The notes beneath the pieces are model-generated. The model did no database searches and was not told the origin of the DNA. It saw only the letters and a list, made by a program, of their open reading frames with translations. Position numbers and translations under genes: made by a program. Positions 43,150 to 53,339 of a stretch of 64,000 nt of DNA are shown in pieces (positions within the stretch are counted from its first letter, which is position 1; every line of letters begins with the position of its first letter). This DNA comes from Balaenoptera acutorostrata (lineage: Eukaryota; Chordata; Mammalia; Artiodactyla; Balaenopteridae): positions 39,690,282 through 39,754,281 of the forward strand of contig NC_080064.1 of NCBI RefSeq assembly GCF_949987535.1, written 5' to 3'.

Positions 43150-43320
43150 TACTGTTGCTGTCTTTTCTTGCCTGGACATTGCAATAGTCTCCTCCCTGAC
43201 CTCTCAGGCTCCTCCTGACCCCCAGATGCCTCTTTGGCCCAGAGTGATCTTTCCTCTGTGATAAATATGACCATATCATTCCTGTTCTGGAAACTCTTTC
43301 CTGTCCCCCTTTTTTTCTTC
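43150..43320 (+). repeat. L2 LINE fragment, more 5' part
   Basis: 'ttgcctggacattgcaatagtctcctccctgacctctcaggctcctcc' and 'gtgatctttcctctgtgataaatatgaccatatcattcc' match the L2 stretch that lies upstream of the 3' UTR end. It follows a complete 3' end, so it is a second L2 insertion. Confidence 0.8.
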
Positions 43321-43324
43321 TCTT

Positions 43325-43755
43325 GATCCTGTCTTTCCTGACCTTGTAAAATGATACGCAAGAGGCGTCTGACGCACAGCACAGAGTGAGTGGTAGTTAC
43401 TGTCATCCCTGAAGACACAGGCATCCAGTTGAAAGGTGAGATGAGAAGGGAGGGGACTATTTCAGGGTATGGGGGTATGGGAACGGCATGGACCAGCACA
43501 TGGGGATGGCAGCAGCATGTCAAAAGCGGTGGGACCGTGGAAGACCGGGCTTGCTGGCAGGCTGATTTCGGTAGGAGAATCCTGACCACTGGGTGAAAGA
43601 AGTGGTTGGATCAGATCCCAGAAGGTATTGACTACAAAACCGAGGAGCTCTGCCCCATTCTATAGGCACAGGAAACCTCTGAGAGCTCCGTCACCAACCT
43701 TCAACGGTTTGCAAGCCTGCTGAGGAGTCAAGTGCTGCAGTGGGCACTTTCATGC
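43325..43755. other. Unassigned stretch
   Basis: No gene or named repeat is recognised. Confidence 0.4.
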
Positions 43756-43759
43756 GTAG

Positions 43760-43915
43760 GATTCAGTAGAATGCTTATAACAGTCCTTTGAAATCTGTAT
43801 TATTGTCCCCATTTTATATATGGGGAAACCAAAACACAGGAAGGTTGAATAACTTGCCCAAGGCAACATGATACGGCAGAGATTTGAACCCAGGTGACCT
43901 GAAATCTTTGTGTCT
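43760..43915 (-). repeat. MIR SINE
   Basis: 'aatctgtattattgtccccattttatatatggggaaaccaaaacacaggaaggttgaataacttgcccaaggcaacatg' and 'gcagagatttgaacccaggtgacctg' match reversed MIR. Confidence 0.9.
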
Positions 43916-43919
43916 CTTT

Positions 43920-45060
43920 AGCCCCCAGAGGCCTGGTACTTGTCAAATGTTTGTTGACTGAATGTAAGTTTTGCTACAGAGCAACACCAACAGAAGGGAG
44001 GCTGGTGATACTTTACCCTAACGGGGGCTCCTTCCTCCTTCCCAGAACAGCCTCCAAAGCTCCAAGCTGAGAACTGGGCCTTCATATAGCATTTTGTGGC
44101 CTTGGGAGTCAAGGAGAGAATTCATTGGTACTTTGGAATACACATTTTCTTTTAAGGAAGAATTTTTTGTTTTCATTTCAAACAGCCCTGGCTGGTGACG
44201 AGTGGTGAGGAGAGGTGCCCTGTTTTCCATCCTAACACCTATTTCCAGGTTGGGGGCAGGGAAGGCTCCAGCCTGAAATGTTATTTCAAACCTTTCCGGG
44301 CCTTGCAGCTCCATTTCCAGGCCACGGGCCGCAAAGAAAAGCATGATTTCCCATTACGTCGTTTTGCCCTTTCTGGTCTGAGCACCTTTCAAAGTGGGAA
44401 GACCCAGCCTGCTCCAACACTCCCCCTCCTGCCCCATAAATAAGGCCCCACCACCTGATGTGGGTCGCCCGATGGCCACGCTCCTGATAGGCAGGCGTGC
44501 CAAGAACAGCAAACTCAGGCCACTCCTCCCAGGCCCTCAAGAGATAGAAGACGAAACTGGTGTGACATGAATGCTCCCTGCCTGCTTTCTGCCATCTGAG
44601 GCACATTCCAAAAAGGAGCAAGGCCAGCGAAGTCTTGTCGTCTGACGGGGGTGTGGACAGAGATGGATGACGCACTCCCTGCCAGGGAAGGCCACGTTCA
44701 GACACTCCCAGATAGCCAGCTGCCACTTTATTAACAGCAAATATCCCCATCTGAACCAGGCTGGGAAAGAAAATATTTATGTTCGCCTGTCAGGAGGACC
44801 TTCATTTTTCTTCCGGGGGAGCCAGCCAGGGTGCTGGTCCAGGGCTGAAGGAATGTGACATGGCTGTGGGGCTGCTCCAAGCCCTCCTGCGGCCCAGCAT
44901 TGATGAAAACTCCAGAATATTCTTAGGAGAGCTCTAGACAAGTACGAGGGGCTTCAGGAGGGCTGGACGTGGGAGCCCAGGAGAGGCAAGGCCCGAGCAA
45001 CCAGAACACACCCTGTACCCTGTTAAACTGTAAATGAGATATCTGGGTGTGGGTGTGGGC
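43920..45060. other. Unassigned repeat-poor stretch, possible conserved elements
   Basis: 44280-44405 ('cagctccatttccaggccacgggccgcaaagaaaagc', 'atttcccattacgtcgttttgccc') and 44700-44790 are unique and could be conserved. No exon structure is convincing. Confidence 0.35.
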
Positions 45061-45095
45061 TATAGTTAGTTAGAGATCCTATAGTTAGAGATCCG
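45061..45095. repeat. Short tandem duplication
   Basis: TATAGTTAG(TTAG)AGATCC occurs twice in succession ('tatagttagttagagatcc' then 'tatagttagagatcc'). Confidence 0.85.
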
Positions 45096-45126
45096 GTCCA
45101 AAGGCACCATGAAATGATTCCATTAT

Positions 45127-45421
45127 TTTTTTTAGATTTATTTTTTTATTTTATTTTTGGCTGCTTTGGGTCTTCGTTGCTGCGCGCGGGCTTTCTCTAG
45201 TTGCGGCGAGCTGGGGCTACCCTTTGTTGTGGTGCACGGGCTTCTCATTGTGGTGGCTTCTCTTGCTGCAGAGCACGGGCTCTAGGTGCGCGGGCTTCAG
45301 TAGTTGTGGCGCACGGGCTTAGTTGCTCCACGGCATGTGGGATCTTCCGGGACCAGGGCTCGAACCTGTGTCCCCTGCATTGGCAGGCGGATTCTTAACC
45401 ACTGCACTAGCAGGGAAGCCC
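45127..45421 (-). mobile_element. CHR-type SINE (near full length)
   Basis: The body matches the cetacean-rich CHR consensus in reverse: 'ttttggctgctttgggtcttcgttgctgcgcgcgggctttctctagttgcggcgagc', 'gtagttgtggcgcacgggcttagttgctccacggcatgtgggatcttccgggaccagggctcgaacctgtgtcccctgcattggcaggcggattcttaaccactgc'. Flanks GATTCCATTATT and AATCCCGTTATT look like a decayed target-site duplication (9 of 12 match). Confidence 0.95.
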
Positions 45422-45479
45422 AATCCCGTTATTGATTAACAACATGGAGCTGCATTAATCTGAGAAGTGACTTTGTACA

Positions 45480-45720
45480 GAGAATAAAATAATCTTGTAC
45501 CGTTAGAAACTGTCAGCACTGGAGCGGAGCCTGTCATTCAAGCTGGGCACATATTAAAACCAGTTTATGTTATTATTTTGATCCTGGTCATTATTTTGAA
45601 CAAAAGTCGCTATCAGTTCTTTACTGGTTTCAGGGATGCCTGTGGATCTGCAGCCTGGGAAATCCTGTGGTGCTCTGGGAGACAACTCTACATACCAATT
45701 ACGGTGATTGAGTTATAAGG
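45480..45720. promoter_or_regulatory. Candidate conserved non-coding segment
   Basis: Unique AT-balanced text ('gcacatattaaaaccagtttatgttattattttgatcctggtcattattttgaac') without repeat similarity. Assigned only on texture. Confidence 0.25.
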
Positions 45721-45864
45721 CGCTAGGCTGAACAAGCCACATGGCCTTGGGGAATGGAGGCTTTGGGCTCATGGGCATAACAGGACTGTGAGGCTTGCCT
45801 CCCTCAACTCCAAGTGCTAGGTCGCTTAGTCCCTACTTATTCCCTACGGAGCATGCACATTGGG

Positions 45865-46065
45865 GTCAGGAGACATGGGTCCAAATGCCAACTCTGCCAC
45901 TTAGCAGTCGTGCAACCAACCCTGAGCACCTCCTTCAGGATTTAATCTCTCTGATAAAATGGAGCTAATAAATGTCTCCCCGGGGCAGGGGGCGTGTCTT
46001 GAGAATAAAGTGAGGTAACTACATCTGTGAAACAGCACAGTGAGAGTTCAGTAAGTGATCCCAGC
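45865..46065 (+). repeat. MIR SINE
   Basis: 'ggggtcaggagacatgggtccaaatgccaactctgccacttagcagtcgtgcaacc', 'gataaaatggagctaataaatgtctccc' and 'gaaacagcacagtgagagttcagtaag' match MIR. Confidence 0.85.
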
Positions 46066-46181
46066 AGTAAGGGTAGGAATGGCACACACATTACTCTCTC
46101 TCTAGAAGTGTGTCAATAATTTTTGCTGATACATGAATCGATATTTGCAAATGTGTGCAAGTGTAATTCCCAGTTCATACC

Positions 46182-46555
46182 TGTATAAGTCTGCTTGGGC
46201 TGCTATAACAAAATACCGCAGACTGAGGGGCTTAAACAACAGACATTTATTTCTCATAGTTCTGGAGGCTGAGAAGTCCAAGATCAAGGTGCTGGCAGAT
46301 TTGGTTCCTGGTGAGGGCTCTCTTCCTGGCTTGTATTCAGCCACCTTCTCACTGTGTCCTCACAAGTCACAGAGAGCAGCTCTGGTCTCTCCCCCTCTTC
46401 TTATAAGAACACTAATCCCATCATGGGGGCCCCACCCTCATGATTTCATCTAATTTAATTACGTCCCAAAGGCCTCACCTCTTAATACTGTCACATTGGG
46501 GATGAAGGCTTCAACATTTGAATTTTGGGGGGACACAAATATTCAGTCCATAGCA
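46182..46555 (-). mobile_element. MLT1-type MaLR solo LTR
   Basis: 'gtctgcttgggctgctataacaaaataccgcagactgaggggcttaaacaacagacatttatttctcatagttctggaggctgagaagtccaagatcaaggtgctggc' and 'cctcacctcttaatactgtcacattggggatgaaggcttcaacatttgaattttggggggacacaaatattcagtccatagca' form a reversed MLT1/MST-like LTR. Flanks ATACC and ATATC suggest a 5 bp duplication with one change. Confidence 0.92.
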
Positions 46556-46559
46556 ATAT

Positions 46560-47040
46560 CTGTATGTGATATCTGTAAATTCATATCTGTATCTGCTTAT
46601 GAACTGGTGTGTTGTCTTAATGTCCACTTATGTATTGTAAGTTAAAATACAGAAAAATGATGGAATGGGGGCTTATATATTTTTGTGTGTGCCTCTGTGT
46701 GTAGACCTATGTGTACATGAGAGCCTAGCACAGGTTGAAGTCATGGGCTCAGGCTGCCAGTGTGAGCCATCCATGTGCAGCATGTGTACACAAGTGTGTA
46801 CACAAGTGTGTACAAGCCTGGGAAGGGCTCAGCCCAGCCTGGCGGGGCTGCTGCTCCTTCCAGTCCACAGCAGCTGCTGAAGGGAAATGGGCAGAGGGGC
46901 TCGGAGGCTCTCTGGGACCAGGGATCTGTCAAGCTTGAGATCCTCGGTTGCAGGTACACGAGGATTTGTTTTATGCTGTGGAGGAACCCTGGCCCCTGAG
47001 AGCACAGTGTGCCTGAGGAGGGGACAAGGAGCCTGTCCTT
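46560..47040. other. Unassigned stretch with a small palindromic duplication
   Basis: GTGTACACAAGT occurs in tandem about 2.5 times near 46784-46816. The rest is unique, with no coding signal. Confidence 0.5.
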
Positions 47041-47420
47041 GATTTTGCGGGGAACTTTATTAGCTCATCTTCATCCAGCCTGAGACCCGTCTTCACCTAT
47101 TCAAATGAATCATTTATCTCATTTAGAGCCTTCCAAGCTGCAGCCTAAATGACATTTGCTTAGCAATTGGCCTGTTTGAAAAGCCGATGTATTAGAGCCA
47201 AATGCTGCACCATCTTTCTGATCTGGGGGCACGGGGGAGACAGGCCCATGGGATACGGTAGGAGGGAGGTGGGGGATATTCAGTCGGTCAAGGATCCCAC
47301 GGAAACAGGCAAACACATTATCCACTCCAACACAGGCAATTTTTTCCCCCAGGGTGGCTAATTAGCTGGCGGCTGCCCGGGCTCTCTACTTGACTTGCAG
47401 AATTAGAATGCTCAGCGCAG
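47040..47420. promoter_or_regulatory. Candidate conserved non-coding segment
   Basis: Unique text with 'aactttattagctcatcttcatcc', 'tcaaatgaatcatttatctcatttagagcc', 'aaatgacatttgcttagcaattggcctg' and 'ggctaattagctggcggctgcc'. Several TAAT/ATTA cores, no repeat. Assigned on texture. Confidence 0.35.
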
Positions 47421-47599
47421 AGATCTGTGTTTATGCTCAAAATCGTCGTCCCTCTTTCCCAACCAGGGGAGGAGCTCTGACTGCAAGTTCTGGATCCTGG
47501 AGACTGCTCAATTGGCATTTCGGGAGCCTGGATGGAGCTCTTTCTCCATAGAAACTCCTGCCTTGTTGGAGGCCTCAGAAAACGGCAGGCTCATCAATG

Positions 47600-47880
47600 C
47601 AGGCACACAGGACATGTCCACACACAGGCACAAATATCTCCTCACTTACGTAAATATGATGCAAAGGCACAGCCACACAAATTCGCCCCGAGGCGTAGGT
47701 ACCCACCCTCGGAGACACACACATATTCACACAGGTACAGGCCCTCTCCCAGCGCATCCACTCACAGATACCCAGAGACACCCTGAGACCTATACCCATA
47801 CACACACAAAGAAGCACATACCTGCACGTGTACACACACACACAGACCTAGACTTATATGTATACGGTACATACACCTTC
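47600..47880. repeat. Decayed CA-rich tract
   Basis: CACA, ACACA and CACAG words are dense over 280 bp, with purer runs at about 47700-47715, 47800-47810 and 47830-47845. It is the second such tract in the window, after 22780-23075. Confidence 0.7.
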
Positions 47881-47966
47881 ACAGGCTCCCTAGAACAACA
47901 CATGCATGGAGGCAGGGAAGTTGCTTAAACAAACCTATAGAAACAAAAATTCTCAGAACCTAACCT

Positions 47967-48180
47967 CAGTGATTCTCAATCAGAATCTCAAATCAGAATC
48001 AGATATGAGAATCAGATATGAGATGGTAGGTGAATGATACACCAGATGAGATATCTGATATCAGATCCAGAAATCAAGCAAATCAGAATTCTCCTTTTGG
48101 AATCACCAGGGAGTTTTATATAAATCCTCATATTGGTCTCCCCTAGAATCTGATAAGCCAGAATTGGGTGAGGCTTGTGA
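47967..48180 (+). mobile_element. MER5A-like element with an internal repeat insertion
   Basis: It starts with CAGTGATTCTCAAT, like the MER5A terminus, and later has 'ttttggaatcaccagggagttttatataaatcc' and 'cccctagaatctgataagccagaattgggtgagg'. Between them (47981-48078) lie repeated AGATATGAG/AATCAGA words not found in MER5A. MER5A is a short hAT-Charlie element without genes. Confidence 0.65.
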
Positions 48181-48358
48181 TATAGAGGTAGTGCAGTGAA
48201 TTTTGAAAAGCTCCCTTGTATAGTGAATAAAGAACAGTTTTATCATTAAAAATAAAATTAAATGGCTCACTGCTGACTATTAGGAGAAAGAACAGTTTGA
48301 TTGCGTGAAAACTGTTAGGACTTTTTTAAATGATGGCTTTTTCGTTTTGTTGTTTCAG

Positions 48359-48473
48359 GAACATAGAATAACTCCAAAGCAACTTTTTCCTAGTTGGCTT
48401 CCTGATGTCTTCATTGAACAGATAGGAAAAGTGACAAGAAATACAACTTGTCCAGATTTTGATTCAACTGCAG
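48359..48473 (+). other. Candidate isolated coding exon (unidentified)
   Basis: The 115 bp are preceded by a strong acceptor (pyrimidine-rich 'tttttcgttttgttgtttcag' ending at 48358) and followed by GCAG|GTATTT. They are open in one frame, starting EHRITPKQLFPSWLPDVF and ending PDFDSTA, and are AT-richer than the neighbours. I do not recognise the protein. The downstream flank turns into MIR-like text from 48515. It may be a real exon, a pseudo-exon or a fragment of a retrocopy; no partner exon was found in the window. Confidence 0.25.
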
Positions 48474-48514
48474 GTATTTCAGATTCACTGTCTAGCCTGG
48501 AGTTCCCACCCCTT

Positions 48515-48650
48515 CCTGCTACAGATAGGGAAACTGAGGCCCAGGTAGGGCAAGCTATTGCTCAAACTCATCTAGCTATTAGTGATTTCTGTGTGCTAAT
48601 GTATGACGTGCACACAGTAGGAGCTCAGTAAGTGTTAGCTGCTGTATTAT
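48515..48650. repeat. MIR-like fragments in opposite orientations
   Basis: 'gctacagatagggaaactgaggcccaggtagggcaagc' is reversed MIR core, then 'gcacacagtaggagctcagtaagtgttagctgctg' is a forward MIR/L2 3' end. Confidence 0.7.
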
Positions 48651-48654
48651 GATG

Positions 48655-49880
48655 ACTGTTGTTAACATTATTGTTACTCTAATCATAAGTCATTATCATG
48701 AGCAGAGCAAGGGTAAGAATTCAGATTTTCCTCCCATCTGGTTTATGGTCTCAGGATGTCCTTCTCAGTTGCGAAGACACAGAGGAGGCAGTAGATGCTG
48801 GGCACCCCACCCAGTCCCCTCTTCTCTAATTACGCCCTGACTGAGGTACTCCAATCCTTCCACTTCCCAGGAAAGGGAGCAGAGGAGGGTTGCTGGGAGT
48901 GCTAAGGGTGGCAGGATGAACTCTGGGGGGAGGGAAATTTCCCCTCTTCATCAGAGGCTTCAAAGGACAGCAGCTGACTTCTGCTACCTTTAGAGAGGCA
49001 GGCCTTCAGAGACACAACTTTTGATCAGCATCTGGCAGGACAGAGAGGCTGCAGGTACCAGGATGGGGAGCGCCCTTTCTGCGCGCAGCTCCCAGAGAGT
49101 TTCTTCAGGCCAAGGAAAGCTTTGTTCTAACCACTTCTCCGGGAGCCAGGGCTGCTGGGTGGTCTAGGGGCAGGAGGGCAGAAAGGGGGTGGGGCAGGGC
49201 AGGCCCTGGGTGCGGAAGGAGTATGGGGTCGAAGACTAGGGGCGGGGTGGGGGAGGAAGAGGGGGGAATCTGTGTGGGGCGGTGGGGAGGGCTGGTGCAA
49301 AGGGAGGGCTGGGGTCAGCATAGGAAAGTTTGGAGGCACTGGGGAGTAGGAGGGACCAGCAGATGCCAGAACCACGGGGAGGGTCCAGGGAATCAGGTGG
49401 GGGTCTCCGAGGGTGAGGGCATAGACGAAGTCCCCCTCCCCAGACCCTGCTGTCCCAGGTGGCTATCGGGAGGGGCCCACCTCGAGGCGCTGAGCCCCCT
49501 ACACTTTGTGTCTGGGGCTCCAGAACATGTGGCCGACATGCCCCCCCCCCCCCGCCCCCACCGAAGGGCTACCATTTGGAACGCATTTGCAGACACATGG
49601 ATTGTTTTTAAGTTAATGCTTTTTAATTCACTCTGTTTCCCAGTTGTCGTTTTTTATTGAAAAGGCGGATTCTGCCGGTGTGTGTTCCTTTGCGGGGGCG
49701 GGGTGAGGGGGTGCCTCACCGACACAGATCCGAGGAGAGGCAGAGACAGAGACAAAGGCACTGTGAGACACCAGGAAGCGAGTAAATAGGGTCAGAGGGC
49801 AAGCAAGAAAGAGACTGGACACCGGAGCCGGCACAGGGGGACACACAGAGAACCCAGGAAAGGGGAAGGGAGGGACACGC
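48655..49880. other. Unassigned G-rich stretch
   Basis: 49140-49400 is strongly G-rich on the + strand, and a C run (cccccccccccccc) lies at about 49541-49552. 49560-49680 is an AT-balanced unique piece ('ggattgtttttaagttaatgctttttaattcac'). No gene recognised. Confidence 0.45.
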
Positions 49881-52230
49881 GGCCTTAGGGGCAGGGCGAC
49901 TGTGCTGAGAAATCCTGCTCCAGGGGGGACCCGGGCGTTTCCTGCCACCTCCAACTAAGGCTCCCGGGGCTTCCCCCGGCTCTGTGGTTTCCTTCCGCGT
50001 GGACTAGACTAGGGAGTGGGCTGGAAGGACGCGGCGCGCAGCGGACTGAGTTCGCAGGACCAGGGTTGCCGAGGGCTAGGCATCCGAGATCCGACAAAGA
50101 CAAGAGGACCCGGAAATCGGAGGCATTCTGTCCCTCGTCCCCGCAGCCCTGCTGTTTTACAGCCGAGTCCGAATCCCGCACTGCGGCTTTGGAGAGTGGC
50201 GCCCCTGCCCTGCTGCGCCGCCTAGAGCGAGCGCCCCAACCTCTCTGAGCCCTAGCTCTGCCACCTGTGGACGGAGAGGAGCGCTGATGGCCGGTTCAAA
50301 CAGGCGGTGGTGGAAGGTCTAAACGGCTCGGGGGCGGGGGGAACAGAGCTCGGTCGACGACACCGCGGCTCGGCGGTTACAGCAGAAATCCTGGGATTTT
50401 CGGTCTGCGCTGCTGCCCCGGGGGCATCATGTTTATGCAGGACTAGCGGGGAGGGGAGAGAGCGGGGCCCGGGCGCTTCCTTCCTTCGCAGCTGAGAACC
50501 ATTTCGTTCTCCCCCCCAGCCCCGCGACCCACCCTCTCCTCTTCTGCGCCAGGTTTTCGCGAACCTTCCCCAGCGGCGTACTCAAACACGCGAGTGTGGA
50601 CACACAGCCGCGGACACACAAAGACGCTCACATGCCAGCACGTGGCGGTGGTGCAGACGCTCAGTGGTGGTGTAGGCACACTGATAAACGCGACGCAAGG
50701 TCCTGGGGGCTGGGATAGAGCTGGTTGCCTGGGCGGAGAGGGCGCGTTCACCCTGGCGTCGCTCTCAGGCCTGGAGCCTAAGAACTGAAAAGCCCGGGAT
50801 AATTAGAGCTAATTACGTGTGTGCAAACAGCCGCAGCCTAGGGCGCCGGCGAGTTGGCCGGGCGGACCACCATTCCCCGCCCCCCCGACCTGACCCCCGC
50901 GATCCTGCCCAGCACGGGGGCTTTGGGGCGCAGCTCCGACAAGGCGGGGGGAGGGCCGCGGTCGGAGAGTCCCCGGCATCCGGAGTCGGGGTGAGCCCTC
51001 TGCCTCCAAGGCGCTGCCCCCGTCACACACGCGCGCGGGCGCGCGCTGCGGCCACGCAAGCCCGGGGATGACGGCCCGGCCGAGTTAGAAGCTAGGACCA
51101 GAATTGGGGTCCGAATACCCGTGGCCTTATGCTGAGCGGGCCCAAGCGGGAGGTACGGAGCATTTGGGCCCTTCAGTTTCGATAGCCTCAGCCTCATCTT
51201 GAGCACCCCCCGTCTCTGCACAAGGCTCGTACCCGGTCCACAGAGGTCAGTGCTCCCAGGGAGTGCCTGCCTGGAGCTGAGGGCGCTGGACCAGGAAGGG
51301 ACAATCTGGTGCTGGCGTCGGGAGACCAGTCCATTTCTGCCCGAATGAGCCACAAGACCCCCGAAAGAGCGACCACTCTGAGCCTTCGTTTGCGCGTCCG
51401 TAAAATGGGAATGTGGGGACCCTGCGTGCTTCCTCTGAGGGCTTAAGATGCGGAGTCCATGGGGAAGGAGAAAGGCGCGAATTTCTCATGTGAATGAGGC
51501 TTTACAGTTTGTACTGCTAGTCTGAATCAGCGATCTCGTCTTGTGGTTTCAGGAGCCTGTGGCGGGCTGGGTTGGAGTGGCGTAGGGGAAGGGAATTATA
51601 TTTCTATACTTATACATGAAGCCCAGAGAGGTAGAACGTCTCATTATTAGTCACACAGCGGGGAGAGGCAGCTGGTTTTCCGGGCTTCAAATTTTAAGTT
51701 CAGACTCTGCGCAACGCTCCTCCACCCGTCCCGGACGCCCCCGGAACCCAGGCACCTCCCGGCGCTCCGAGAAGCGTGGGAGCTGCGAGCCGGAGTGTAG
51801 AACGCGAAGAGCATTGAGAATCCCGCCGCCCGGACTCGCGGTGAGCCCATGGCGCCCCCTTGCGCTCGTGGCCAGAGGCGCACCCGGCTCCTGGCCCGGC
51901 TCCTGGCGTCTTGCGTCTGACTCCTCAGCCTCAGTTGGCGATTGTGCTGGAGAGGGTTGATTAGCTGCAGAAAGGGCGACAGGAGGTGACACAGGGATGC
52001 GCTTTGTATACTGTATACTTTGTAAAGCACGGCGCGCACTCGCTCCTAGCGTTTGGACACTACCAAAGTTCCCGCCTCTGTTCTTGAATCCAGTGAGGTC
52101 GGCAGGGCAAAAATTATTATTCCCAGTATAAAATGGGGCAGCCAAGATAGGCCCACGGCCACTCACTGGCGAGGAGTGGAGCCAGCACCCAGACTGCATC
52201 TATTTTCCCGCCCCGCATTGCACCTCGCTC
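49880..52230. promoter_or_regulatory. CpG-rich island (CpG island-like)
   Basis: GC content is high and CpG is dense compared with the rest of the window (for example 'gacgcggcgcgcagcgg' at 50029, 'cgcgcgggcgcgcgctgcgg' at 51031, 'cggcgcgcactcgctcc' at 52030). CpG islands usually mark promoters or intragenic control regions. I found no convincing first exon. MIR remnants lie inside at about 50130-50200, 51375-51430, 51605-51710 and 52085-52200. Extent is by eye. Confidence 0.65.
50800..50815. promoter_or_regulatory. Palindromic homeodomain-type site
   Basis: TAATTAGAGCTAATTA is a perfect 7 bp inverted repeat (TAATTAG/CTAATTA) around a 2 bp spacer. TAATTA is the classical homeodomain core. 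It is an isolated AT-rich word within the CpG-rich island, which makes it stand out. Confidence 0.45.
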
Positions 52231-52259
52231 CAGTGGTGGCGTTCTCGTTCTCTCGGAGG

Positions 52260-52490
52260 TTAAGGAAAGGGCCTTTGGAGTCAGACTGGGGTTGGAATTT
52301 TGGTCTTGTACTGGCTGTGAGATCGCAGGCAAACCACAACCTCTCTGGGCTTCGCTTGTGAACCTGTACACTCGGATGATGGCGCCCTTCAGGATTGTTG
52401 GGGGAGGGGTGGATTAATGAGACTGGGCAGGGCTTGCAGAGCATGGAGTCCAGCAGCTGGTACTTGCACAGTAGGTGCTTGCATCAGGGA
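52260..52490 (+). repeat. MIR SINE
   Basis: 'cctttggagtcagactggggttggaattttggtcttgtactggctgtgagatcgcaggcaaaccacaacctctctgggcttcgcttgtgaacctgtacac' and 'ggtacttgcacagtaggtgcttgc' match MIR over its full length. Confidence 0.85.
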
Positions 52491-52639
52491 AGATGGCAGC
52501 TGCTGTGAGTACCCCAGCTGGGAGGGGGGAGGGGTGGAGGATTGTGCCCCTCCCGTGGTGGACGGTGAGCCTCGCACCTCAGGGGTCCGGACACTGCTGG
52601 GACTTGAGCAGCAGTACTGGTTGCCTACTGCCCACAGAC

Positions 52640-53130
52640 CTGCAATCCACTGACCTTGTCCAGAGCCTTAGGTGGGTTCTGGGAAGCCTCCTCCTCCTCC
52701 TTACAACTGGGGACACACGGGCCCTGAGACAGAAGCCACTTCCCTGGAGTCACACAAGGAAAGATTTAGACCTTGCCCCAGACACATGGAGGGCGAGGAG
52801 GCGGGGGGAGTGAGAGCCGGGTCTTGGTGGGGAAATGAGCAAAGGAGGAGGTGGCAGGTAGGGTGCCTGCTCTATAGAAGTAAAAGACCCAAGAGGCTTG
52901 CAGGGGGGCGGGGTGTCAAGGGCATCTGGCGGTGACACAGTCGAAAGGCTGAGGGCAGGAGATGTATTTGAGGCAGGGTGATAAGAACAGAAAGGACAGT
53001 GGAGATGTAACCCCTCCCCCTCTGCAGTGAGTCTGGGGCTCTGGGGCAGGAACCAGTGTGGGGAGGGTGGGGCTTCCTGAGCCAGCTGGGGGTGCAGGTG
53101 CCTGGGAGTGGCTGCGCAGAGGTAGTGCAG
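52640..53130. other. Mostly unassigned; reversed MIR-like text at 52645-52755
   Basis: 'ctccttacaactggggacacacgggccctgagacagaagccacttccctggagtcacac' resembles reversed MIR core. The rest is unique, GC-rich and without coding signal. Confidence 0.45.
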
Positions 53131-53137
53131 TTGAGCC

Positions 53138-53334
53138 CAGTGGTTCTCAGTCTTCTGGAGCATCAGAATCGCTGGAGGACTTGCTAAGCACAGATCGTTG
53201 TCCCCTGCCCCGCCACTCCCGGGGTTTCTGGTGCAGGTCTGGTGTTAGAGTTGACATTTCTAACAAGTTCCCGGGTGATGCTGATGCTGCTGGTCTGGCG
53301 ACCAGTTCTGAGATTCAGAGAACTTCCCCTGAGG
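53138..53334 (+). mobile_element. MER5A (hAT-Charlie non-autonomous DNA transposon)
   Basis: 'cagtggttctcagtcttctggagcatcagaatcgctggaggacttgctaagcacag', 'gacatttctaacaagttcccgggtgatgctgatgctgctggtctggcgacc' and 'gagattcagagaac' match MER5A across its ~190 bp. Confidence 0.92.
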
Positions 53335-53339
53335 CTCCA

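Noticed and set aside
50838..51353. Minus-strand frame of 171 codons in the CpG island
   Set aside because: CpG-rich DNA lacks stop codons by composition; the translation is Pro/Arg/Gly/Ser-rich without a recognisable domain.
51687..52199. Minus-strand frame of 170 codons in the CpG island
   Set aside because: Overlaps MIR fragments at both ends and other frames; no domain.
52494..52511. ATGGCAGCTGCT followed by GTGAGT, resembling a start codon and donor
   Set aside because: It lies directly at the 3' end of a full-length MIR and gives only four codons; chance occurrence is likely.
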